Source of the DNA: an uncultured Eubacteriales bacterium
GTDB lineage: Bacteria; Bacillota; Clostridia; Oscillospirales; Oscillospiraceae
Length of the DNA: 64,000 bases
NCBI GenBank assembly: GCA_900550165.1
Contig: URQY01000002.1
Coordinates: 32,810 to 96,809 of the forward strand
Direction: 5' to 3'
Shown here: one piece after another, positions 53,370 to 62,485 of the stretch
Layout: every line of letters begins with the position of its first letter
How positions within the stretch are numbered: the first letter of the stretch is position 1
The notes under the pieces: generated by a model
The model's input: the letters and a program-made list of their open reading frames with translations, nothing else
What the model was told of the DNA's origin: nothing
Database searches by the model: none
Made by a program: the position numbers and the translations under genes

Positions 53370-53381
53370 GAAGAAAAACAG

Positions 53382-53417
53382 AAGCGCTCCCCAACGCAGA
53401 TGCGTTGGGGAGCGCTT
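53382..53417. terminator. Bidirectional terminator between the radical SAM and MerR genes
   Basis: AAGCGCTCCCCAACGC-AGAT-GCGTTGGGGAGCGCTT, followed by TTTT on the plus strand; it separates convergent units. Confidence 0.88.
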
Positions 53418-53418
53418 T

Positions 53419-54246
53419 TTACGCATTTTCCACCGGGATGCTGATCTCGGTGATGAACTTTTCCGTGTCGTTTGTAAAGCCATAGTCGATGAGGGCGATC
53501 TCACGCGAAAATCCGGCAACGCGCAGGCCGCTTTCGGCGATGAAGCCGAGCAGCCGCCGGTACTGCTCGGGCGCTTGCCGGTGGTGGCCGTGGAAGCGCA
53601 CGCGGACGCAGCGCATTTCGGGCAGTGTGAGCGTTTCGCCCTTGACGCGGTCGGCGCTGTCGAGCACGAGAAACGTGCCGTCGTACTGCTCGAAAAGCCC
53701 GGCCTCCAGATGCTCACGCGATACGCTGAAGCCGACCTTGCCGAGGAAGACGAGCGCTTCCGACTGCGCGGCGACGAGCTTGCTCGTCGAAAGCTCGAGG
53801 TCGGTGTAGTCCTGCGCGGTCAGCGTGGCTTCTACCCAGAAAAGGCGGCAGGCGGGCGCTGTGATGAGTTCGATCGTGCCGAGCGGGGCGCGCTGCACCT
53901 CGCGCAGCTGGCGCAGCCGCGTGTCGATCTTGCGCTGGATGAGCTTCAGCTCGCGCTGCTTCAGCTCGAGCGCGGCCTTCTGCGTGCGCAGCTTCTCCTC
54001 GATGGTCTCTACATCGCGGTTTTGCAGAAAATCTGCGATCTCGCGCAGCGGCATATCGAGCGCGCGCAGATACCGGATGGTGTTGAGCGGCTCAAACTGC
54101 CGCGTGCTGAAGTAGCGATAGCCCGTGGCAGGGTCGATATATTCGGGGGTGATCAGGCCGAGTGTCTCATAATGGCGCAGGCTGCTCACGCTGAGATGGA
54201 AAAGCGATGCGACCTCGCCGATAGAATAAAGCTGCGGATGAATCAT
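53419..54246 (-). CDS. MerR family transcriptional regulator with effector-binding domain
   Basis: A 275-residue MerR/BmrR-like activator. The winged HTH (about 5-75) reads YSIGEVASLFHLSVSSLRHYETLGLITPEYIDPATGYRYFSTRQF. A dimerisation coiled coil (about 78-118) and a GyrI/BmrR-like effector-binding domain follow. It is the second gene of a minus-strand operon, one base after a MATE pump gene. The operon promoter has the long spacer and dyad that MerR proteins recognise, so it most likely senses a drug-like ligand and induces the pump. Confidence 0.92.
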   Translation of the reverse strand: MIHPQLYSIGEVASLFHLSVSSLRHYETLGLITPEYIDPATGYRYFSTRQFEPLNTIRYLRALDMPLREIADFLQNRDVETIEEKLRTQKAALELKQRELKLIQRKIDTRLRQLREVQRAPLGTIELITAPACRLFWVEATLTAQDYTDLELSTSKLVAAQSEALVFLGKVGFSVSREHLEAGLFEQYDGTFLVLDSADRVKGETLTLPEMRCVRVRFHGHHRQAPEQYRRLLGFIAESGLRVAGFSREIALIDYGFTNDTEKFITEISIPVENA

Positions 54247-54247
54247 G

Positions 54248-55588
54248 CTATCCCTCCCGGGCGCGCCGCTCGCGGCGCAGGATGATGGCGTAGGCGATCA
54301 CGCAGACGAGGATGGAGAACAGCGACCCCGATGCGCTGGCAAGGCCCATGGGCAGCAGCGTCTGCGGGAAATACCGGGAGGCAAGATACGCGCCGGGAAC
54401 GCGAATAAGCACGATCGAGAGGAAATTGTGCAAAAACGAGATGCCCGACTTGCCGCAGGCGCAGAAATAACCGCTGAAGCTGAACTGCACGCCGGCAAAG
54501 AAGCTGTCCCAGATGTAGCCACACAGATATTGCCCGCCCGCGGCGGCGACGGCGGCATCAGGCGTGAAGAGGCCGACGAGCGGCTCGGCGATAAACAGGG
54601 TGAGGATGACGACCGCGATGCCGAACGAGCAGGCGATCATCGCGGCGTAGCGCAGCGTGAGACGCGCGCGCTCGGGCTTGCCCGCGCCGATATTCTGCGC
54701 GCCGAGCGCCGAGACGGTCGAGAGCATCGACGACGGAATGAGGAAGAGGAAGCCGATGATCTTTTCCACAATGCCGACGGCGGCCGCGTCGGTCAGGCCG
54801 CGGCGGTTGGCGATGATCGTGATGATGACGAACGAGACCTGGATGAAGCCGTCCTGCAGCGCGACCGGGACGCCGATCTTCAAAAGCTTTTCCATCACGC
54901 TGCGGCAGGGGCGGAGGTCCGCGCGGCGGACGGAGATGAGCTGCTTTTTCCGGATGACCGCGAGCGAAATGACGACGCTCACCGCCTGCGAGAGCGTGGT
55001 GCCAAGCGCCGCGCCCGCGGGACCGAGGCGCAGCGTGCCCATGAAGTAATAGTCGAGCGCGATGTTGACGACGCAGGCCACGGCGATAAAGTACATGGGA
55101 CTTTTGCTGTCGCCAAGGCCGCGGAAGATCGAGGCGATGATGTTGTACGCCGTGATGAACGGAATGCCGATAAAGCAGATGGTGAGATAGTCGAGCGTGC
55201 CGGACACAGCCTCTTCCGGTGTGGACATGACGGAGACGATGCTGCCGCGCAACACAAGCAGCACAAAGAGCAGCACGACGGAAAGGCTCATGAAAAGCGT
55301 GACCGTGTTGCCGATGGCGGCGGAGGCGTCTTTTTTTGCGCCGCGCCCGGTCGCCTGTGCGATGCTGACCGTTGCACCCATCGCAAGTCCGACGAGCATG
55401 ACGGTGAGCATATGCATCACCTGAGAGCCGATGGAAACGGCGGTCGTGCTGGCAACGCCCTCAAACTGGCCGATGATAAAAAGGTCGGCCATGCCGTAGA
55501 GCGTCTGCAAAAAGTAGGAGAGCAGGTAGGGCAGCGAGAAGGAAACAACATTTTTCAGCACACTGCCCTGTGTCAAATTCTTTTCCAT
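54248..55588 (-). CDS. MATE family efflux transporter
   Basis: A 446-residue multidrug/toxin extrusion permease with twelve hydrophobic segments, in the usual two halves of six. The N-terminal GSVLKNVVSFSLPYLLSYFLQTLYGMADLFIIGQFEG and PTEEAVS-like loop fit the DinF/NorM superfamily. It exports cationic compounds or drugs with Na+ or H+. The MerR gene follows with a 1-bp gap. Confidence 0.93.
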   Translation of the reverse strand: MEKNLTQGSVLKNVVSFSLPYLLSYFLQTLYGMADLFIIGQFEGVASTTAVSIGSQVMHMLTVMLVGLAMGATVSIAQATGRGAKKDASAAIGNTVTLFMSLSVVLLFVLLVLRGSIVSVMSTPEEAVSGTLDYLTICFIGIPFITAYNIIASIFRGLGDSKSPMYFIAVACVVNIALDYYFMGTLRLGPAGAALGTTLSQAVSVVISLAVIRKKQLISVRRADLRPCRSVMEKLLKIGVPVALQDGFIQVSFVIITIIANRRGLTDAAAVGIVEKIIGFLFLIPSSMLSTVSALGAQNIGAGKPERARLTLRYAAMIACSFGIAVVILTLFIAEPLVGLFTPDAAVAAAGGQYLCGYIWDSFFAGVQFSFSGYFCACGKSGISFLHNFLSIVLIRVPGAYLASRYFPQTLLPMGLASASGSLFSILVCVIAYAIILRRERRAREG

Positions 55589-55618
55589 GGGAGGGACCTC
55601 GCAGTACAGGATACAGGC

Positions 55619-55649
55619 ATCATAAACTCTATAACGGTTGTAGAGTCAA
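55619..55649 (-). promoter_or_regulatory. MerR-type promoter of the MATE-merR operon
   Basis: Minus strand TTGACT (55649-55644), 19-bp spacer, TATGAT (55624-55619). The spacer is filled by a near-perfect dyad (plus strand ACTCTATAAC-G-GTTGTAGAGT, 55626-55646). An over-long 19-bp spacer with an internal dyad is the hallmark of MerR-activated promoters. Confidence 0.88.
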
Positions 55650-55730
55650 GACAAAAATCAAGCGGGTCGGCCGCCTGCAGGCCATTGTAAAAAATATCAT
55701 GCAGAAAGTCAATATGAACGTAATATAACG

Positions 55731-55772
55731 AAAAAACGGCGGTCCGGGACGATTCCTCGTTCCGGACCGCCG
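55731..55772 (-). terminator. Terminator of malQ
   Basis: On the minus strand CGGCGGTCCGG, loop, CCGGACCGCCG followed by T6. Confidence 0.85.
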
Positions 55773-55785
55773 CGCTTATTCTGCT

Positions 55786-57273
55786 TTACATCCGCCCGTA
55801 GATATGGGTCATCTCGCGGATGCGCGCGGCAAGGTCCTCGCCTGCCTCACCGGGAAGCAAACGCCATTGCCAGTTGCCGCAATCCGTGCCGGGGGTGTTC
55901 ATGCGGCTGCCTTCACCGAGCGACAGCCAGTCCTGCATCTGCGCAATGAAGAGCCTGCTGCCGCAGCTCATGCCGCCGCGGATGATACCGCTGACGAAGC
56001 CCTCTTCCTCATTCAGACCCAGGTATTTTTTCGCAAACGCGAGCTCCGCCGCTCCTGCCTCCGCGCACCAGAGGGCGAGGGGCGCGTTGTCGTGCGTGCC
56101 GGTGTAGCAAATGCTGTTTTCGCCGCAGCGGTGGGGCAGGTAGTCGCTGAGCGTTTCGGGGTCAAAGGCGAATTCCAGCACCTTCATACCGGGAAGACCG
56201 GAGTCCTTGCGTAGCTGCGTGACGTCGGGCGACGGCGCGCCGAGGTCCTCAGCGATAAAGTCGAGGCCGCGGAACCAGCTGGTCAGCACGCCGACAAGCG
56301 CCATGCCGGGCCCCTTGACCCAGCGGCCGTTTTTTGCGGTCTTCTCGCCGCGGGGCACGGCCCAATAGCTTGCCAAGCCGCGGAAATGGTCGATGCGCAG
56401 CACGTCGAAGAGCTTCTGCGCCCCGCCGACGCGCCGGATCCACCAGCCATAGCCGTCGCGGGCCATCGCGTCGTAATCGTAGAGCGGATTGCCCCAGAGC
56501 TGGCCATCCTTGCTGAAGTAGTCGGGCGGCACGCCGGCGACCTCGGTGGGGACGCCGCGTTGATCGAGTTGGAACATCTCCGGCTCTGCCCACACGTCGG
56601 CAGAGTCCATTGCCACATAGATGGGCAGATCGCCGATGATGCGGATGCCGAGCGAGTGGATATACGCTTTGAGCGCATCCCACTGGCGGAAGAAGAGAAA
56701 CTGAATGTAGGTGAAAAGCTCCACGTCCTCGCGCAGCTCGGTGCGGCAGCGCTCGAGGACCTCCCGGCTTTTGCGGCAGCGAATGTCCTCGTCATCCCAT
56801 TCCGTCCACGGCTTCATACCGAAGCGGCGCTTGAGCGCCATGAAGAGCGCGTAATCGGGCAGCCAGGCCTCGTTTTCCCGCGCAAAGGCCTCGATCGCCT
56901 CGCGGTCGCGCGTATAGCCGCGCGCCTTGGCCTTTTCGAGGAGCGGAAAACGGCTTTCATAGAGCCTGCCGTAGTCGACGCGGCGGGGGTCGCCGCCGTG
57001 ATTGCAGGCGTCGGCCTCTTCACGTGTCAGAAGACCGTCCGCAGCGAGGAGGTCGAGGTCGATGAAATACGGGTTGCCCGCAAACGAGGAAAAGCTCTGA
57101 TACGGCGAGTCGCCGTAGCTCGTCGGGCCGAGCGGCAGGAGCTGCCAGTACTTCTGGCCTGCGGCGGCGAGAAAATCGGCAAATTCATAGGCTGCCCTGC
57201 CCATCGTGCCGATGCCGTGGGGCGAGGGCAGCGACGAGAGCGGCAGCAGAATGCCGGCGGAGCGTTTGATCAT
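55786..57273 (-). CDS. malQ: 4-alpha-glucanotransferase (amylomaltase)
   Basis: A GH77 enzyme that transfers maltooligosaccharide units, used in glycogen or maltodextrin metabolism. It has 495 residues, the classic size. It starts with the GH77 block RSAGILLPLSSLPSPHGIGTMG; IRIIGDLPIYVAMDSADVW, RIDHFRGLASYWAVP and YTGTHDNAPL carry the catalytic and sugar-binding residues. No other glycogen genes are linked. It has its own promoter upstream. Confidence 0.96.
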   Translation of the reverse strand: MIKRSAGILLPLSSLPSPHGIGTMGRAAYEFADFLAAAGQKYWQLLPLGPTSYGDSPYQSFSSFAGNPYFIDLDLLAADGLLTREEADACNHGGDPRRVDYGRLYESRFPLLEKAKARGYTRDREAIEAFARENEAWLPDYALFMALKRRFGMKPWTEWDDEDIRCRKSREVLERCRTELREDVELFTYIQFLFFRQWDALKAYIHSLGIRIIGDLPIYVAMDSADVWAEPEMFQLDQRGVPTEVAGVPPDYFSKDGQLWGNPLYDYDAMARDGYGWWIRRVGGAQKLFDVLRIDHFRGLASYWAVPRGEKTAKNGRWVKGPGMALVGVLTSWFRGLDFIAEDLGAPSPDVTQLRKDSGLPGMKVLEFAFDPETLSDYLPHRCGENSICYTGTHDNAPLALWCAEAGAAELAFAKKYLGLNEEEGFVSGIIRGGMSCGSRLFIAQMQDWLSLGEGSRMNTPGTDCGNWQWRLLPGEAGEDLAARIREMTHIYGRM

Positions 57274-57309
57274 AGAAACAAATCCCTCACTTCCTGCTTA
57301 CTGACGGGC

Positions 57310-57338
57310 AGTATAGCACGAAATGAGGGATATGTCAT
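57310..57338 (-). promoter_or_regulatory. Predicted promoter of malQ
   Basis: Minus strand ATGACA (57338-57333), 17-bp spacer ending in TGC, TATACT (57315-57310). Confidence 0.55.
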
Positions 57339-57361
57339 CGGGAATAACGGGAAAAGAAAAA

Positions 57362-58363
57362 TTACTTGAGCAGCAGCTCCGCGATCTGGATGGTGTTGGT
57401 GGCAGCGCCCTTGCGGACCTGGTCGCCGCAGCACCAGAGGTTCAGACCGCGCTCGTCGGTCAGGTCCTCACGAATGCGGCCGACATAGACGATGTCCTGA
57501 TCGGACGTGTCGAGCGGCATGGGGTAGACTTTGTTCTTGAGGTCGTCGACGAGCTTGCAGCCCGGGGCGTTTGCGATGAGCTCCTTGGCACGCTCGACGC
57601 TGATCTTCTCCTTCGTGCGCAGCACGACGGATACGCTGTGGCTGCGGATGACGGGCACGCGCGCGCAGGTGCAGCTGACCTTCATCTCGGGCAGGTGGAG
57701 GATCTTGCGGCCCTCGTTCTGCATCTTCATCTCCTCGCTGGTGTAGCCCTCAAAGGCCTCGCCGCCGATCTGGGGGATGATGTTGTACGCGATCTGATAC
57801 TGGAAGACCTTGGGCTCAAGGTGCTTGCCCTCGGAAAGGGCCTTGACCTCATTGTTGAGTTCGTCGATGCCGCCCTTGCCCGCGCCGCTGACGGCCTGGT
57901 AGGAAGAGGCGATGATCGTCTCGATGGGGCTCTCCTTGGCGAGGGCGTTAATGGCCACGAGGGTCACGATGGTGGTGCAGTTGGGGTTCGAGATGATGCC
58001 CTTGTGCCACTTCACGTCCTCGGGGTTGATCTCGGGGATGACAAGGGGAACGTTGCGGTCGAGGCGGAACGCGCTCGAATTGTCGACGAACACCGCGCCC
58101 GCCTTGACGATCGAGGGAGCAAAACGCTCGGCGATGTCGTTCTCGGCCGCGCCGAGGACGATATCAAGGCCCTCAAACGCGTCGTCAGACGCCTCGACGA
58201 TGGTGCACTCCTGACCGCGGAACATGATTTTGCTGCCCGCGCTTCTGGCGCTTGCGATGGGACGAAGGGACGCAACGGGGAAGTTGCGCTCTTCGAGAAT
58301 TTTGATCATTTCCTGACCGACGGCGCCGGTGGCGCCGAGAATACCGACATTGACCTGTTTCAT
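57362..58363 (-). CDS. asd: Aspartate-semialdehyde dehydrogenase
   Basis: Reduces aspartyl phosphate to aspartate semialdehyde in the aspartate-family pathway. It has 333 residues. The NADP-binding start is GATGAVGQEM, and the catalytic cysteine is Cys129 in ISNPNCTT. The second domain has QAVSGAGKGGIDEL. The start overlaps the lysC stop by one base (TAATG). It is the last gene of hom-lysC-asd. Confidence 0.97.
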   Translation of the reverse strand: MKQVNVGILGATGAVGQEMIKILEERNFPVASLRPIASARSAGSKIMFRGQECTIVEASDDAFEGLDIVLGAAENDIAERFAPSIVKAGAVFVDNSSAFRLDRNVPLVIPEINPEDVKWHKGIISNPNCTTIVTLVAINALAKESPIETIIASSYQAVSGAGKGGIDELNNEVKALSEGKHLEPKVFQYQIAYNIIPQIGGEAFEGYTSEEMKMQNEGRKILHLPEMKVSCTCARVPVIRSHSVSVVLRTKEKISVERAKELIANAPGCKLVDDLKNKVYPMPLDTSDQDIVYVGRIREDLTDERGLNLWCCGDQVRKGAATNTIQIAELLLK

Positions 58364-59688
58364 TACACTACATTCTCCTTCACAAAACTATTGTACAGGA
58401 CACGGATGGCCTGTTCGAAATCTTTTTCTTCCACGCCCACGATGATGTTGAGCTCTTCGGGGCCCTGCGTGATCATGCGGATGTTCACGCCGTTTTCGCC
58501 GAGCTTGGCGAAAATCTTACCGGAAACGCCGGGACGGTACGCCATCTTGCGGCCAACGGCGGCGACAATGGCGATGTGCTCCGTTACGGTTATCTTATTC
58601 GGCTGCACTTCCTTTTGCAGCTCGCCCAGCATTTCGTAGAGCGAGCGGGAAACCTTGTCGGACGAGACGACGAGCGAGACATTGTCGATGCCGGACGGCA
58701 GATATTCGACATTGACCTCGTGCTTGGCGAGCACGTTGAGAATTTTGACGAGAGAGCCCGGCTCGCTCGACATACCGGTCTTGGCGATGGTGATGATGGA
58801 GAATCCCTTCTTGCCGGCGATGCCGGTGATGAAGCCGCCCTCCTCCGGCTCGTCGCCGATGGATTCCAGGATCATCGTGCCCGGATGGTCGGGGGCGTTG
58901 GTGTTGCGGATGTTGAGCGGGATGTTCTTCTCGCGTACGGGGAAGATCGTGCCTTCGTGCAGCACCTGCGCGCCGATGTAGCTCAGCTCGCGCAGCTCGC
59001 TGTAGGTCACGCGGCGGATGGGCTCGGGATCGTCGACGATGCGGGGGTCGGCCATCAGGATGCCGGAGACGTCCGTCCAGTTTTCGTACACGTCCGCGCC
59101 GAGTGCCGCCGCCGCGAGTGCGCCGGTGATATCGCTGCCGCCGCGGGAGAAGGTGCGGATGTGGCCGTCGGGCATCACGCCGTAAAAGCCGGGGATGACG
59201 ACCCTGCGGTCCTCGGCAAGAGAACGCAGCGCCGCATAGGAGGCCTCCTGATCGACGGTGCCGTCGAACTTGAACTTGATCCAGCGGGCCGCGTCAATGA
59301 ACTCGTAGCCGAGGTACTCGGCCATCAGACGCGCGGAGAAGTATTCACCGCGCGAGGCGAGCTCATCCTGGCTGATGCCGTTTTTCATCTTCTCCCACAG
59401 CTCGTCAAATTCCTTGTCGAGGCTGAGCTTGAGGCCGCATTCGGCGATGATCTCGTTGTAGCGGTCGCGGATCATGGCGAAGATATCCTCGCACGAAACG
59501 CCATACTTAATGTGTGCGGCGCAGAGATAGAGCAGATCGGTGATCTTGTGGTCGCCGGAGAAGCGCTTGCCCGGCGCGGAGACGATGACCACGCGGCGGG
59601 CGGGGTCTGCGTCCACAATGGATTTCACTTTGGCGAACTGGTGCGCGTCGGCGAGCGAGGAGCCGCCGAATTTCAAAACTTTGAGCAT
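58363..59688 (-). CDS. lysC: Aspartate kinase
   Basis: Phosphorylates aspartate, the first committed step to Lys, Thr and Met. It has 441 residues in one polypeptide: an amino-acid kinase domain starting KFGGSSLAD (residues 6-14) with FSRGGSDITGALAA, then two C-terminal ACT domains (about 300-440) for feedback control. The layout is like the E. coli LysC/ThrA class rather than the alpha/beta type with an internal start. It lies 5 bp after hom. Confidence 0.94.
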   Translation of the reverse strand: MLKVLKFGGSSLADAHQFAKVKSIVDADPARRVVIVSAPGKRFSGDHKITDLLYLCAAHIKYGVSCEDIFAMIRDRYNEIIAECGLKLSLDKEFDELWEKMKNGISQDELASRGEYFSARLMAEYLGYEFIDAARWIKFKFDGTVDQEASYAALRSLAEDRRVVIPGFYGVMPDGHIRTFSRGGSDITGALAAAALGADVYENWTDVSGILMADPRIVDDPEPIRRVTYSELRELSYIGAQVLHEGTIFPVREKNIPLNIRNTNAPDHPGTMILESIGDEPEEGGFITGIAGKKGFSIITIAKTGMSSEPGSLVKILNVLAKHEVNVEYLPSGIDNVSLVVSSDKVSRSLYEMLGELQKEVQPNKITVTEHIAIVAAVGRKMAYRPGVSGKIFAKLGENGVNIRMITQGPEELNIIVGVEEKDFEQAIRVLYNSFVKENVV

Positions 59689-59693
59689 GGGAA

Positions 59694-60800
59694 TTAGTCC
59701 TCATCGACCGCGTAGCGCGCAAGGAGCGCGTGCGGGTCATCCTTTCGGTAAGATTCATAGGCATCGAACGCCTCGCGAGCGCTGCACTCGCGGGTAAAGT
59801 ATTCGCCCATGCAGCGGAACAGCCACTTGCCCTGCGCGCCCGAAAGATGCACGGGGCGGGGGACAAAGGAGTCAGAGTAGAAGCTGCGGCAGCCGCCGGC
59901 AATGTCGAGGCAGTCGCGCAGGACGTTCGAGCCGGTGGGATAGCCGCCCGCGCCCGCGCCGGAAAAGCTCTGCTTGCCAAAGCGCGCGGCGTAGAGCGTA
60001 ACGAGGTTGCCGGTGCCGTCGGTGTGCGCTTCGGGCGCAGAGGAGGGGAAGAGCGTCGGGCAGACGAACGCGGCCACGGCGCTGCCGGACTTTTCCGCGC
60101 GGGCAATGAGCTTGTAGGTCAGCCCCTCGTCCTTCGCCCTGGCAATGTCCGCCGCCGTGACGGACGAAATGCCGACGCAGGGAATGTCCTCTTCCCTGAC
60201 ATTGACGCCGAAGGCAAGGTCGGCGGAGAGGACGAGCTTGCGCCGCGCGTCCAGCCCCTCAACATCGGCGGTGGGGTCTGCCTCGGCGTAGCCGAGCTCC
60301 TGTGCCTTGCGGAGGGCGGGCGCATAGTCCGCGCCGGAGTTCGTCATGGCGGAGAGCATATAGTTCGTCGTGCCGTTCAGGATGCCCTCGACCGCAGTGA
60401 TCTCATCGAGCGCGGCGGCGCGGGAAAGAGACGTGAGCCAGGGGATGCCGCCGCCCGCGGCGGCGGTGCAGCGCAGCGCCACGCCCTGCTCTTTGGCAAG
60501 GCTCGTCAGCTCGTCGAAGTGGGCGCACATGAGCTGCTTGTTCGCGGTGACGACGTGCTTGCCCGCGCGCATGGCTGCGCAGAGATAGCTGTATGCCGGC
60601 TCGATGCCGCCCATGACCTCTACTACAATATCAATAGAGGGGTCGCGCACGATCTCGTCGTAGTCTGCGGTCACGGAGCAGGTGAGCTCCGGGCGCGGAC
60701 GGCGGGAGAGCACGGCAGAAACGTGCAGGTCGGTGCGCCCTTCACATAATTTATAAAAGTGGGAGCCGACCGTGCCGAAGCCCAGCAGTGCGATATTCAC
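59694..60800 (-). CDS. hom: Homoserine dehydrogenase
   Basis: Reduces aspartate semialdehyde to homoserine. It has 368 residues and starts at a GTG with AGAAGG upstream. The Rossmann block is LLGFGTVGSHFYKL; the catalytic domain has VTANKQLM, GILNGTTNYML and GYAEADPTADVEGLDARRKL. It lacks the usual C-terminal ACT domain of Bacillus Hom (433 residues), so threonine feedback may rest on the kinase. It is the first gene of the minus-strand operon, divergent from thrC. Confidence 0.95.
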   Translation of the reverse strand: MNIALLGFGTVGSHFYKLCEGRTDLHVSAVLSRRPRPELTCSVTADYDEIVRDPSIDIVVEVMGGIEPAYSYLCAAMRAGKHVVTANKQLMCAHFDELTSLAKEQGVALRCTAAAGGGIPWLTSLSRAAALDEITAVEGILNGTTNYMLSAMTNSGADYAPALRKAQELGYAEADPTADVEGLDARRKLVLSADLAFGVNVREEDIPCVGISSVTAADIARAKDEGLTYKLIARAEKSGSAVAAFVCPTLFPSSAPEAHTDGTGNLVTLYAARFGKQSFSGAGAGGYPTGSNVLRDCLDIAGGCRSFYSDSFVPRPVHLSGAQGKWLFRCMGEYFTRECSAREAFDAYESYRKDDPHALLARYAVDED

Positions 60801-60889
60801 GGAAAATGACCTTCTTTCTTGTTTGGATACTCCGTCAAGTGCGGACGAAACTGTTAGCTTTCACAAAAATGTCTTTCTGACAAAAACAC

Positions 60890-60937
60890 TTGACTTTTTG
60901 ATGGGAACAATATAACATAGCGTTTGTGAAAATACAA
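60890..60937. promoter_or_regulatory. Overlapping divergent promoters of hom-lysC-asd and thrC-thrH
   Basis: Plus: TTGACT (60890-60895), 17-bp spacer, TAACAT (60913-60918). Minus: TTGTAT (60937-60932), 17-bp spacer, TATATT (60914-60909). The two -10 elements overlap, so the promoters face through each other. Inverted pairs TTTCACAAA (60860-60868) / TTTGTGAAA (60923-60931) and GTCAAGTG (60834-60841) / CACTTGAC (60887-60894) lie around them. Confidence 0.5.
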
Positions 60938-60985
60938 TAGGGAAAACCAAAAAACTTTTCCCGTGGGATACAGGAGGAACCATCC

Positions 60986-62470
60986 ATGCAGTACCAGAGC
61001 ACGCGTGATAAAAACCTGAAGGCCAGCAGCGCACAGGCGGTGCTGAACGGCCTTGCACCTGACGGCGGCCTTTATACGATGCCGTCCTTTGACGAGGCCC
61101 GCTTCGACTACCGTGAAGTGCTGGATCTTGATACCTTCGCCATGTCCGCAAGGATCCTCTCCAAGCTCCTGCCGGACTTCTCCGAAGAGGAGATGACAAA
61201 GCTCGTCCATGACGGCTATGCCGGCAAATTCGAGACGGACCACCTCACACCGACCGTTCCCGTCGGCGAGGACCACATCCTCGAGCTGTTCCGCGGGCCG
61301 ACGAGTGCCTTTAAGGATGTAGCGCTTTCGATGCTGCCGCGCCTGATGACGGCGGCAAAGGGCAAGTGCGGCTTCACCGACGAGATCATGATCCTCACCG
61401 CGACCTCCGGCGATACCGGCAAGGCCGCGATGGAGGGCTTCTGCAACGTGCCGGGCACGCGGATCATTGTCTTCTATCCCTACGGCGGCGTGAGCGCCGT
61501 GCAGCAGGCGCAGATGGCGACGCAGGCGGGCGAAAACGTCTGCGTGTGCGCGGTGCGCGGCAATTTTGACGATGCGCAGACGGGCGTGAAGAACATTTTC
61601 GCATCTGTCGGCCGCGAGGGTTTGCTCAAGGGGAAGGGCGTGAGCCTGTCCTCTGCCAACTCTATCAATATCGGCCGCCTCGCCCCGCAGGTCGTATACT
61701 ATTACAGATCGTATGCCGATCTTGTCAAGGCGGGCCGCATCCGGACGGGCGATAAGGTCGACTTCGTCGTGCCGACCGGCAACTTCGGCGATATCCTCGC
61801 CGGCTACTTTGCCAAGGAGATGGGCCTTCCCGTCGGCAAGCTCGTGTGCGCCTCCAACGCCAACAACGTGCTGACCGACTTTCTGCGCACGGGCCGCTAC
61901 GACCGCCGCCGCCCGTTCTACAAGACCGTTTCCCCCTCGATGGATATTCTCGTCTCCAGCAATCTGGAGAGACTGCTGTACCTGCTCTCCGGCGACGACA
62001 AGCTCGTTGCGGGCCTGATGAAGAGCCTCAGCGAGGAGGGGGCTTACGAGGTGCCCGCGGAGATGCTTGAAAAGCTGCATGAGCTCTTCTGGGCCGGCTG
62101 CTGTGATGATGAGGCTGCGAAGGCCGCCATCGGCAAGGTCTGGAAGGAGGAGCATTACCTCTGCGATACGCACACGGCGGTCGCCTGGGATGTTGCCCAG
62201 CAGTATAAGAAGGAAAACCCCGCGCACAACGCTGTCGTCGTGCTCTCCACCGCCTCTCCCTACAAGTTCCCCGCCGCCGTGCTCGAGGGCATCGGCGAGC
62301 AGGCGAAGGGCGACGAATTTGACGTGATGGAGCAGCTCCACGATGTGACGGGCGTGCCGGTGCCGAAGAATCTTGCCTCGCTGCGCGAGCGCGCGGTGCG
62401 CCACCGCGACGTCATCGAGCGGGACGAAATGCTCGATTATGTGCTCGGCAAGGCCGCTGCGAAAAAGTGA
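60986..62470 (+). CDS. thrC: Threonine synthase
   Basis: A PLP enzyme converting O-phosphohomoserine to threonine. The 494 residues fit the long (E. coli/yeast-like) class. The N-terminal block is MQYQSTRDKNLKASSAQAVLNGLAPDGGLY, and the PLP lysine is Lys110 in GPTSAFKDVALSML. The phosphate-binding TSGDTGKAAMEGF and VPTGNFGDILAGYFAKEMGLPVGKLVCASN follow. The start has AGGAGG. thrH follows 15 bp downstream. Confidence 0.96.
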   Translation: MQYQSTRDKNLKASSAQAVLNGLAPDGGLYTMPSFDEARFDYREVLDLDTFAMSARILSKLLPDFSEEEMTKLVHDGYAGKFETDHLTPTVPVGEDHILELFRGPTSAFKDVALSMLPRLMTAAKGKCGFTDEIMILTATSGDTGKAAMEGFCNVPGTRIIVFYPYGGVSAVQQAQMATQAGENVCVCAVRGNFDDAQTGVKNIFASVGREGLLKGKGVSLSSANSINIGRLAPQVVYYYRSYADLVKAGRIRTGDKVDFVVPTGNFGDILAGYFAKEMGLPVGKLVCASNANNVLTDFLRTGRYDRRRPFYKTVSPSMDILVSSNLERLLYLLSGDDKLVAGLMKSLSEEGAYEVPAEMLEKLHELFWAGCCDDEAAKAAIGKVWKEEHYLCDTHTAVAWDVAQQYKKENPAHNAVVVLSTASPYKFPAAVLEGIGEQAKGDEFDVMEQLHDVTGVPVPKNLASLRERAVRHRDVIERDEMLDYVLGKAAAKK

Positions 62471-62485
62471 TAAAGGAGAATAATC

